A stretch of DNA of 64,000 bases from Brugia malayi. Its lineage: Eukaryota; Nematoda; Chromadorea; Rhabditida; Onchocercidae. Location of the stretch: contig NW_025062476.1 of assembly GCF_000002995.4 (NCBI RefSeq), positions 11,344,501 to 11,408,500 of the forward strand, given 5' to 3'. Under the pieces are notes generated by a model, which saw nothing but the letters and a program-made list of their open reading frames with translations, did not search any database and was not told where the DNA came from. Positions 1 through 10,071 of the stretch are shown piece by piece (position 1 is the stretch's first letter; each line of letters opens with the position of its first letter). The position numbers were made by a program, and so were the translations under genes.

Positions 1-192
1 ATTGTCAAAAAAATGTAATGGAATATAGAAATCATCATTCAAAATGAGCATCTCCAGTAAAAACATTAGAAAAAAAATGCTTAATTGCTTAATTTCAACT
101 ACGCAAATATGAATATAAGCAATCTAAATTAATTTCGAGCTTCTTATTATAGGCAAAAGTAAAATAGCACTCTTCGTTAATTTTAAAGTTAA

Positions 193-483
193 TAATTCAT
201 CAATCCCTTCAAACAGAAGTAATTGCAACAGCACCATTTCAGTCTCAAACTTCCGGAACGACTATCACCGAAATTTGACTACGAAGTTTAGTCAACAAAG
301 ATTGATAAATATCCAAATGCAGACGGGCATTAATTTTAAACTAATATCTAGGAAATATTTTCAATGATAATTTCAATACTAATTCATCAATCCCTTCAAA
401 CAGAAGCAATTGCAACAGCACTTTGTGAACCATTTCAGTCTCAAACTTCCAGAACAACTATCACCGAAGTTTAGTCAACAAAG
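193..483. repeat. Direct repeat pair of about 105 bp
   Basis: Two copies in the same orientation at 193-300 and 380-483, about 80 bp apart. Both open with TAATTCATCAATCCCTTC and end with TTTAGTCAACAAAG. They differ by a few substitutions and small indels. No coding potential is evident, so this looks like a local tandem duplication of non-coding sequence. Confidence 0.8.
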
Positions 484-1661
484 AAGAAAGTTAATTCTTA
501 GCTCGTATATATTTGCTTGCGCATCTGACTTGGAATGCAATTAAATGAATACACTCATATTATGCAACTCAGCTACAATAAGATAAAGAAAAGTAAATTT
601 GATATGGCAGTGATTTCTAGTTGTGATATTTATAAGGAGTCTTACAAATATCACATAAAAGTCATCAAATATTCTCACAGATCTGTCCACACAATTAAAT
701 TTCAAAATATTTCAGAAATTAGTTCATCTTAAGTCCTTTACATTTATCATACCATTGTATTTAAGGTAACTATTACAGTTCGTTTCCGAGAATATGGTGT
801 TACACATTGGATATTTATCAATAAAATCAACCATGAAAATAATATTTCTTGTAAAGATTTCTTATCATTTCAGTAAATTATGGCAAAAAAATTGATAAAT
901 GAAATGTATTTTGCTGATTCTTTAATTATTTTTTTTTAGTAAATACTAAGAAAAAACACGAAAACTTTTGTTTAAATGAGAATAATTTTGTTTTCCTTCA
1001 ATAATTTACTCACGAAAACAATTCGTGCCGCATAAATATGAGTAAATATTTTTATTGAACTTAAATTTCCAATAAACCAGCTTTGCATGTTCTAATGCTG
1101 TTATAATAATTTAGATGAGATATGTTAAGATTTGAATGGAACTTAAAGATGAATGAATTGCTAACGGATCACCGACAACGATACAGCATTTACACTTCTT
1201 TGGAAAACAAATAATATAGCCATGATTAGTTAAGAGCCCAATTGAAAATATTTGTCGTTGATTAATGAAATAACCGTAAATTATCAAAAAAATAAAAATT
1301 TTTGAACTACAAGTTTTATTGAATGTTTTATTACAAATCTTTAACTGAGTGCAATATTATTCAAAATTATTTTAAATCGTAGAATTTACTGTTTGTATTA
1401 CTTCAAATTCAGATATTTTGTAATTTTGTGAAAACGAGTGAATGCTTTTGATGTCTAATAGCTCAACTATATATTTCTTTACTTAATTGACTTAATTGTA
1501 ATTGAGGATGTTATACTTTATGTTTTCATCTTTTTAATATAGTAGTTATATGGTGGTCTCATATATTCTAAAACTTCACACCACAAATCGCTTAAAAAAA
1601 CTAACAAGAAATATTTATTTTATAAAATTGATCAGAAAATTTATCTCATCCTTTTATATCA
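484..1661. other. Upstream region, no gene seen
   Basis: A/T-rich sequence before the first receptor gene. One 65-codon open frame (535-732) has no family resemblance and no supporting splice structure. The promoter of the receptor at 1662 is presumably here, but I cannot point to a specific element. No clear trans-splice acceptor lies directly before that ATG. Confidence 0.5.
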
Positions 1662-3464
1662 ATGGATCTTGTTAGCGAAGTAACAACTCAAAGTGCAAAA
1701 CATATTGTATATAAGGAAGGAGCATTGCTATCATTAATAAGCTATGTTTTGCGCACTTATGCTTATTTGGTTATTGGTACAGTACTCGCACTGGTCAATA
1801 TACCCATCTTTTTCCTTGTGGTAACTCGTAAAACACTAAGGTTAACCGATTTATTTCTTAATAGAAATTTAAGAAAATAGCATCGAACATAGTTTAATAA
1901 ACAGTTTTATTGGAAAATTTTTGCAATAAGAAAAAAAAAAACAAACAAATTATTACTTCAACTATGGTTAAATCACTCGGAAATAATATGAAAGAGTTGA
2001 AATATTTAGGAACACCTATTTAGTTCTTGCATTTGTATTCCTCAATAATGGATTTACCGGAATCAGTTCGATATTACTGGGAATGAAACGATTAATTGAT
2101 ACTGCTAGTGGAGAACGGAGTATTGATCATCACCACTGTGTGTTGAATGTTCGTTAATTTTTGTTTCTATTATCTGGATAAATAATAAATGCAAGCAACT
2201 ATTTAGTACTTTAATCAATAATTAATTAAGGAACAAAATTTCAGGTGCCTCTTCTTCTTCTCACAGCTTATTCTTTAAATGGATTAAGTTTGTTAATGAA
2301 CAGTATGGAAAGGTTTTCTGTTGTAGCATTTCCAATATATTACTATACTCACAGTACACGAATATGTTATTCAGTAATTGCTGCCCAATATACGATTACT
2401 ATCATTGCAATAACTACTACCACTGTAGCAAGTTTCATTGAACCAGCTCGACGTATATCTAATTTTTGTTTGTAAGTGACGACAAGTAAATTACTTTGAA
2501 CAAATGGACATTCTGTTACTAAATATATGTTTTTTTTTACCGATTACTAGCTATCATAATGAGATATTTTGCAAAATAAGTTATGATTTTTTTAATTTTC
2601 AAAATTAACAACATAACTAACTCTTGCAGATTACAAAGTGTATATTCGCCCATTTTTTATAAAGCATTGATACTAATGACCTCTACTACTTCATTGCTGA
2701 GTATTGCTTTTATGGTCACCATAGTTGTCATCCTGAAAAGGTATGGCTTTAAAAATTTGTCACACTAAGTCTTCACTTAGATGAGCATAAAATTTATGAG
2801 AATATGTAAGACAAAACATAGCACAGACTTCTATAATTATTTCTGTAAGTTATCGTTTTTTCAACAGAAAAAAAATTCAAAATGTGACAGAAATTTTAAT
2901 CACAACGTTATTACTTTTAGGAAGTTTGGCGCAAAATTCCTTTCAAGTCATTCGCATAACCGCGATTTATCGCAGTTTCTCAAAAATCAAAAACGATACA
3001 CTCAAACAGCATTGATCTCTTGCTGTTTCACATTTTGTATGTTCTTTCTCTGCAAACGATTCTGATGAAAGCTAAGTTTCTTCAATAATAATGAAACAGA
3101 AATAAGTTTTCGTTGTGGTTCTCTGTGGTTAAACTATGCTTAAGCAGTATTTGTTTGATAATGAGACTTACGGACGATTGTTGTTTATATGTATTTTTAA
3201 TTCTGTAATTCGAATTTTTATCTTATTGCAGTCCTTGCTGTGGTACCATCAATGGTGCAATATATTTACATATTGGATCCTACGTCAAGATCACGCACCA
3301 TTGTGATCGCTTGCGTATATTTACCATTTCTGAATTCCTTCAACATGATAACCTTATTCATATGGCGTCAAGGCGATTTTCGGCGTGCAACAATTTACAG
3401 TTTGAAATGGCTATTCTGTGGACGGAAGCATCAGATTCAACCGACCACTGTTGTGGAGTTTTGA
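1662..3464 (+). CDS. Serpentine (SRSX-like) chemoreceptor GPCR, six exons
   Basis: Seven-transmembrane receptor of 334 residues, presumably signalling through G proteins at the plasma membrane of sensory cells (family inference). Exons: 1662-1840, 2010-2148, 2245-2471, 2630-2740, 2921-3036, 3232-3464; all junctions are GT-AG and all phases agree. TM1 is in exon 1 (around VLALVNIPIFFLVV). One cysteine precedes TM3 (HHHCVLN) and one lies in extracellular loop 2 (NFCLLQ), the usual disulfide pair. The end of TM3 reads NSMERFSVVAFPIYYY, so the DRY position is ERF. TM7 and the tail contain LNSFNMITLFIWRQGDFRR. It is a paralogue of the gene at 19679-23369, with identical lengths for exons 2 to 5. 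SRSX assignment rests on the pattern of the TM3 end and TM7; another nematode serpentine class is possible. The start is the first ATG of an exon that aligns with the paralogue's exon 1. Confidence 0.85.
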
Positions 3465-3841
3465 GAATGAAGAAATTAGGCCATTTTTTTCAATAGTTGA
3501 TTGGGATTATTTTTTGACCTAATCGCTTTTTGTTTCTACGGCAATTTTTATTTTATAAATGTTTCTAATTTCTTAATGAAAAAAAATTTTGATTGATAAT
3601 TGACCTTTAAAACTGCATGTTATAACTCTGATGACAATTTCGAATGTTTTATTTGAATTATTATAAAGTTATCAAATTTAGTACATAAAACCTCAGCAAG
3701 TCAATTATATAATCAGTTATATAACTAATCACTGTAGATAGAAAATATAACCGAAAGGAACAATGTTCTCACTATCGAAATAAAGTATTAGCATTTAGCT
3801 TTCATCAATGTTAACCAACTATGCAAACCAATTTTGAGGTA

Positions 3842-5935
3842 AATGATCTATAGACTACAAAAGGCGTAAACCAGTGTGTTTATATTTCATAGCAGAAATT
3901 TCAATGCAGTCTGTTGCTTTTTTCTGTTATGATTTAAACATATAGCGATCAAAAAGGCAAAAGTCTTTATTTCAACCAATTATGGTGAAACTTGTAGCTT
4001 GGAGTCGAATTGGACTTACATATGTTCCAAGTGCTTTCCTTGATTGTTTTTGTAGTTGGTACGAATGCGCTCATTTAAACTTTTTTTATAACAATTTTAT
4101 TCGCTAACAACCATAATACATAACAACAGTGCACTGATAATTTTGTAGAGTATCTACAAATACGACAAAGGAAATGTCGCGAAATTCTAATCCCGCGAAC
4201 CTCCAAATAACTTCCAAATTATATCAAATAAAATTGTATTAATCCATAATACTAAAATTCGTTGTAATTGAACGTTAGAAATGTAAAACTGTTCCAAATT
4301 ATACATCACGTAAGCAGTTATTATTTCAACACTCACCTTCCATTGTAGTTGAGCTTATCTGCTTGTCTATACGTTTTCAACTGATAACAAAGGGTATGTG
4401 CATTGTTTAACATGTAAAACTTACTTCTTTGTTCCAAATCAAATTTGCTTACAATGTCGAAAGATTGTATAGGTCTTCTAAACTGATAGTCATCCTTTGG
4501 GAGGAAGCTACAATATTAAAACCCATCTCTTACTATATTAAGAGATCAACTGATAGCTTCTTACTCAATAATCATGCTCTTTTTGCAAGTCAATATCCAT
4601 TATATAAGGATTCAAATCCTTTGTCTCAATCAGTTTTTACCAGTTTTTTCTTTATCAGTAAGCTACAATTCGGCTACTCTCCCTCACGCACAATTCAACT
4701 CATTTTCCTTCTCATTTATCCATTTTATCTCATTCGTAATTATCAATATTGTTGCTATAGTTATAGTTGCTAGCAAATAAAATCGTTATAACAGACCTAT
4801 CACTCAACGCATTCGTCTATACCAACTACAATAACAAACAAGGAAGGTTTATGAGCATACAGAAGTTCAATTCGACTCTAACTCACAAGTTATATACAGA
4901 CTGAACTCCCATATTTCACGACAGGAAACGAATAAATTGACGAAAACTTAAAGGATTTAAATAAACTGAATTAAATGAGTGATAGAAAGCAGCCGAACCA
5001 TAATTTGCTGATACAAAAATCTGACAGGACAGAGGATTTAAATCCTTAGATACAGTGGGCACTGACTTGCATTACATTGAGCAAAGAGCTGTGATGATCA
5101 TTGCTCTATCTAGTAAGAGATGGACCTCTTTAAGGCTTAAACATTGTTAGTTTCTGATAAGAATGACCACTGGACTAGAAAACCACAAACAAGTTTGGTT
5201 TGGAACAAAGGGGAAATTTTTAAAATATTGAATAACGCACATGCCTTTTGTTAATGGTTGAAAAATTCTAGACAAGCAAATAAGCTCAACTACAGCGGGA
5301 GATGAGTGTTGGAATAATGTTTGTTTACATCATGCAATTTGAAACAGTTTTATATTTCTTTAAAGAATGTTCAATTAAGACGTTTTAGTATTATGAACTG
5401 ACGCAATTTTATTTCATATATTTTGTAACTTATTTGGAAGTTTGCGAGACTCATTCCAAGTTTCATGACAGTCGCTAGGGTCAGTTTTAGCGACAGCAAG
5501 CTTCGATCCGACTTGTCTCAGTCCACGCTCCATTGAAATAATTTTTCACCTGCGGTTACTCCCAACCAAATTCTCTGTTATGAACTATCTGTAATATAAT
5601 TTAATACTATTTAATAATGCATATAACATCGAGTAATAGAGTATTCGACGATTCGTTTGCATTATTTAACCATTTACAAGGATTTTATCATTAGCCAAAC
5701 AAAATCCTTTTTTAAATTCCTTATATAATAGGCGCATGACTACAGTGAATAAAAAATCATTGTTGGGTGTTTTTTTATCTTTTATAAAGTGAGAGTCGGT
5801 TTTTAACATTACGTCATTTGTCTACAAAAGTGATCATCAGATTGGAAGATCTCTATATTGCAAATTTATATTTTATAGCAGAAATTTGAATGCACTCTGT
5901 TGTTGCTTTTTTCTGTTACGACTTAGATATATGGT
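3842..5935. repeat. Fold-back repeat block with ~1.3 kb imperfect palindrome
   Basis: Left arm about 4178-4800 and right arm about 4890-5460 are imperfect reverse complements around a centre near 4.82 kb. For example, CCAAATAACTTCCAAATTAT on the left matches the complement of the sequence near 5440. A further inverted pair links 4005-4075 with 4805-4880. Outside the palindrome, a degenerate direct repeat occurs at about 3842-3945 and 5816-5935 (ATAGCAGAAATTT...TGCACTCTGTTG). I see no transposase. It resembles an old non-autonomous fold-back or MITE-like element. Open frames at 4429-4773 and 4574-4780 lie in the arms and are not convincing genes. Confidence 0.7.
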
Positions 5936-6163
5936 AATTTAATTTTAATATATTTTCATCTCTAATTTAAATATATATTTTTTTAAATTTTTTTTAAAAA
6001 TTTAATTTAAATATATTTTCAGCAAACATCTCTAATTGAACTAATTACCTTATATTATCCGTTCAAAAAGCAAGCGAAAATGTTGTCATGCTGATTTAAG
6101 TTCATTAACAGCATTTCGGCATCTGTTCGATCTCTTTCCTCTTTCAACCGTTTTTCGAAATTA

Positions 6164-7714
6164 ATAGTTCAAAAATTTCTTTTAAATAATTCATGCATAT
6201 TTATTAATGCTCCGCTGCGATCAGTTACTGAAAATGATTATTATGATTAATTATTTCAATAAATTGAAGATGAACGGGTTGCGAGCTCGCTTTTTTCAAT
6301 TCTTTTTTTTTTTTTTTCACATCGAAGCATTAAATTTTTGAACCAATTAACTGATGAAATGGTTCTCACTGCATGCTACAGAATAGTGGAATCACTTATT
6401 GCTGATTGATTGATTGAAGAGGAAGCGGAAAAAATTGAAAAAGTTACAATGCAATAAGTCTAAATTTCGAAGAATTTAATTTAGCTAATTAGTTATTTTG
6501 AATAACTAATTAGCTAATTTAACCAATTGTGAATTTATATGATAATAAAATTGAAAAAAATTTGCTCAAATTGAAACAATTTTCATTTTTGCTTGCAATA
6601 ACTTTATAAATTGCAGAATCTTGAATTACTTGGTGCATCAGCTAATTGAAGATAAGTTGTTACAGAAGGTATAGTGATAAATTCATTTATAAACAATTCT
6701 TTTTTTTTTGACAACAGCTATAATTAAAATTAAATTTATAAATCATTTTTGTAAATTCTACAAGAGGCGAAGAATGTCAGAAGAAAAACTTATTAATTAT
6801 TTTTTTTTTATGGCGTAATTTTGTATAAATTGATTAACAATTTATTTACATATTTACATTTGTATATTTTGATGAAAAGAATTAGCATCAAATGCACTGG
6901 TTTTAAAAAAAGAAGAAAGAAAAATGATAGTATATTGGTGATGTAATTTTAATGAAGTAATTAGAAATCTAAAATGATTAAATTTAGAAAATATCAGGAA
7001 GACAATTGCAAGGTGTCAAGAAAACAGTCGAACATTTGATTGGAGGTGGTATTATAGTTTGGAATTTTAACAGGTGATAAATTAGAAACAGCACAAAGTA
7101 TTGGCAATTCATGTGGTTTAAATTGATCCATTCACACCCATTTTGGTATATTTCGAGTTATTTAATTTTATTTTAATGTTGAATTATTCATTCTCAACAA
7201 AAATTGTAAATAAATTTAATAAGTTTAAGTAAATTCAAATTGTAAATAAACTATTGATAAATCAATGGATGAAATTTTTTCACTTACAAATTTATCATAT
7301 GAAATTAATATTATTATTTAAGCAAAAAAAAAAAAAGATTAAATTATTATTTAAATATTACAAAGAGCAATTCAATTTGATTATTTAGGTACTTGGCGAA
7401 AAAAATGTTGAAGAAACAGCTAACAAAATTAACATATATCTTGATAATTTTGCAAATAAAAAAATTAAAATCAGCAATAAGTGATTCCACTATTCTGTAG
7501 CATGCAGTGAGAACCATTTCATCAGTTAATTGGTTCAAAAATTTAATGCTTCGATGTGAAAAAAAAAAAAAAAAAAAATTGAAAAAAGCGAGCTCGCAAC
7601 CCGTTCATCTTCAATTTATTGAAATAATTAATCATAATAATCATTTTCAGTAACTGATCGCAGCGGAGCATTAATAAATATGCATGAATTATTTAAAAGA
7701 AATTTTTGAACTAT
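6164..7714. repeat. Near-identical 245-bp inverted repeat (fold-back rearrangement)
   Basis: Left arm 6164-6407 and right arm 7469-7714 are almost perfect reverse complements, differing mainly in the length of an internal T/A run. They flank about 1.06 kb. Directly outside the left arm, 6111-6162 is an exact 52-bp copy, in direct orientation, of 7814-7865, which lies inside a minus-strand exon. This combination points to a recent rearrangement by template switching or staggered-break inversion rather than a normal transposon. An assembly artefact should also be considered. Confidence 0.85.
6410..7121 (+). pseudogene. P4-type ATPase (phospholipid flippase) pseudogene fragment
   Basis: Remains of three exons of an aminophospholipid flippase, covering the end of the nucleotide-binding region and the phosphorylation-domain motif. 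The first piece (6410-6442) reads LIEEEAEKIEK and ends at a GTTACA donor. The second (6617-6668) reads NLELLGASA and then, after a one-base shift, IEDKLLQK. The third (about 6998-7121) reads LQGVKKTVEHLIGGGIIVW and, after another one-base shift, ILTGDKLETAQSIGNSCGL followed by a stop. LTGDKLETA and LLGASAIEDKL are hallmarks of P4-ATPases. Introns are still present (6443-6616 and about 6669-6997), so it is not a processed copy. Two frameshifts, the early stop and the missing rest of the protein make it non-functional. It sits wholly between the arms of the inverted repeat. Confidence 0.72.
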
Positions 7715-7797
7715 GGATTACTAGGGGAGAGAGAGAGAAAGAGAGAGAGAGAGAAATAGAAATTTCAGTATGAATGATTTGAAAGAGTAATACTTAC

Positions 7798-8639
7798 GTA
7801 ACTACCGCATTTTGCATTTCGGCATCTGTTCGATCTCTTTCCTCTTTCAACCGTTTTTCGAAATTTTCTGCTTGTTTTTCAAAATTTAAACTTAAACTTT
7901 TCCAGTGGTGATATAAAGCATCCAAACGATCCAGATTTCCTGATTTCTGCTGTCTTTTATCACCATTTGCTACACTGTTTCTGAAATAAATAACCTTGAA
8001 GAGTTTTTTCTAGGGATTCTATATGATCACGAATAGCACAAAAACATGAAAAGAAGCCAACATAGTTGATCGAACGAAAAGACCATTGTAATATATCTGC
8101 TTATGATTTATTGAGAAGGGAACTATTAGCTCAAGAATAAAGTTACAAAAATTCATTACAACTCAAAAAAAAAAAGGAATACTAAGCTTCAAGGTATAAA
8201 AGATACCCATCATCTTCAGCATCTATATTTAAAGTTGAAATTATTTGCTCGTCGTTGTTTTCATCAGCACCTCCAGGAGAGAGAGTGAAGAAAAGAGGAG
8301 GGAGAGAAGGGAAAGAGGGAAAAAGAAGAGGAAAGGGGGAGATAGAGGGGACAGGAGAGAGGGAAGAGAGGAAGATGACGTAGGACGGAGGGAGGACAGG
8401 AGGCAGGAAGAGGAGAAGAGGGAGAGCAGGAGGGGAAGGATAGAGAAGACAGGAGAGAGAGGAGAAGAGGGAAGAGAAAGGGGAAGAGGAAGGGGAGGGA
8501 GTGAAAGAAGAGGAGGGAGAAGAGGGAGAGGAGAAGGGGAGGGAAGGGGAGGAGGAGAGGGGAGCGGAAAATTCAACTCACCGTTCTCCAGGGGAGCATG
8601 TTTGCGATACTGGCAGCAAACAGTAACCGATATCAGAAA
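7798..8639 (-). CDS. Partial gene: membrane/coiled-coil protein of unknown function
   Basis: Three minus-strand exons with matching phases: 8582-8639, 8207-8270 and 7798-7980. The first has a hydrophobic start followed by a basic stretch (FLISVTVCCQYRKHAPLENG), as at the cytoplasmic end of a membrane helix. The second is acidic (ADENNDEQ, NIDAEDDG). The third is highly charged and probably helical (NFEKQAENFEKRLKEERDR). The donor after 8582 (GTGAGT) and the one after 7798 (GTAAGT) are strong. A possible further exon lies at 8678-8725, but its 38-nt intron is very short. Downstream the frame could enter the inverted-repeat arm (about 7440-7544, IKFLNQLTDEMV) through a weak acceptor. I do not recognise the family. 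The gene appears disrupted by the rearrangement, so it may itself be a pseudogene. Confidence 0.42.
8271..8581. repeat. Purine-rich low-complexity tract (GA/GGA)
   Basis: About 300 bases almost entirely G and A on the plus strand, with units such as GGGAGA and GAAGAG, in an otherwise A/T-rich window. In the minus-strand model it is an intron (CT-rich on the transcript), bounded by a GTGAGT donor at 8581 and an acceptor ending at 8271. The long open frames on both strands here (132 and 111 codons) are artefacts of composition. Confidence 0.8.
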
Positions 8640-9760
8640 CTGATCAGATCAAAAATCCCGAACTTTCTATGACCTACTTCCCGCTTTGCAGGTAGAAGAA
8701 CATAACCACACAAATATCGATCAGTCTAGAATAGGAACAAATTTTGACGAAATAAACAGATGCTGAACGGAATCGATGATTACGTGAAGTGAAGTTCGTG
8801 GGACCCACGTGGGTTAGTGGGCAACACTAAGTGATATGTATGATATGTTTAACAACAGTAGAAAAGTAATCACAACACTGGATAGAAATTCAAGCACGAA
8901 GAAGTGACAAACAAATGTCATAATTTAGAGCCAATATTTCAACCAGTTAGTCATATTTGTCATGGCCATGATAAACTATCTACACAAAATAATTCTCTTC
9001 TGGTTCGTATAAATGATATTAGTCATCAATAATATGTGCAAATGTACATAAAATAATCCATGAATTAATCCTCACAAATTGAATGCATTGCGATTAATTG
9101 TCCTGGAAATTCTAGTACAAACATCATATTGTGTCTGTTTCAATGCGACATTTGTTTACTATTGTTTGACAAATAGTAGAATTTCAAATGACGTAAAATT
9201 TCATCCCACATTTACGCATTGTATATAATATATCTGAGGAAAATTTTTAAATCTTCAATAAGATTTCAAGCCAAATGATTAACTGAGAATAGCCAAATGA
9301 TCAACTGAGCATATTTTTATGTTTTGTAACGAATATAAGTTGTTATTTTTATGCGTTCAATAAATGATCCTTATTAAGGAAGTTTTTATTTTATTTCTTC
9401 ATTTACTATTAGTAAAATAGATTTCGGTGAAATCGCTGAAGTAATGAAATCTGATTGACATTCATCTTCACGATATGTTTTTGATAATTATCAGAGAAAT
9501 GAATACTGATTGATGCCAATTCATTTTTTTTTCCACTGATATTTTACGCAAGTATAGTATCAATTTCTACGTGACCATAATAGGAAAAAACATGGGAATA
9601 TGCAGATAAAGTTGATTCAGCGAGAGTATGTTCAATTATTTATTTTCAGTTTTTTTTTTTTTTTTTGAAAATATGACAATATAATAGTAGCATTTATCTT
9701 ATGTAAGCAAATCTTCATTGTACAACCACAGTTTTTTGCACAGCTTTTAGCATTTGAAAT
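8640..9760. other. Intergenic or upstream sequence, no firm gene
   Basis: Somewhat less A/T-rich up to about 8.9 kb, where upstream exons of the minus-strand gene might lie (see 8678-8725 in that entry). Beyond that I see no coding structure and no repeat family. Confidence 0.4.
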
Positions 9761-10005
9761 GCATACAAAATGAAGAAATTTATTAGAAATATTTCAAAAA
9801 AAATTCACATTGGTTAAGAGATATATGCTAAATATTAATTGTATAAGATAGATTTTATCAGTGTTTTCTCCTAATCTGTCATCTCTCTTATACATTCATA
9901 CAAAATAAAAAAATTTACTAGAAATATTTGGGAAAAAAAAATTCACATTGGTTAAGAGATGTATGCTAAATGTTAATTTTGTACAAGACAGATGTTATTA
10001 GTGTA
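9761..10005. repeat. Imperfect direct duplication of about 107 bp
   Basis: Copies at about 9761-9866 and 9897-10005 share CATACAAAATGAAGAAATTT-like starts and the string TTCACATTGGTTAAGAGAT, with scattered substitutions. The repeat distance is about 136 bp. Non-coding. Confidence 0.75.
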
Positions 10006-10071
10006 TTTCCATGACTAAATATTTCCATGACAAAATTTCTTAATTAAATTTACATTCAAATTTCATTTTAT

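Noticed and set aside
4429..4780. 114- and 68-codon open frames
   Set aside because: They lie in the arm of a palindrome and have no supporting motif or splice context.
5490..5540. Possible tRNA-like string (TTCGATCCGACTTG)
   Set aside because: No acceptor stem, A box or complementary arms could be found around it.
8241..8643. Two long overlapping open frames (132 codons plus, 111 codons minus)
   Set aside because: They are Arg/Glu/Gly and Pro/Leu/Ser runs produced by the purine-rich tract, with no splice or family support.
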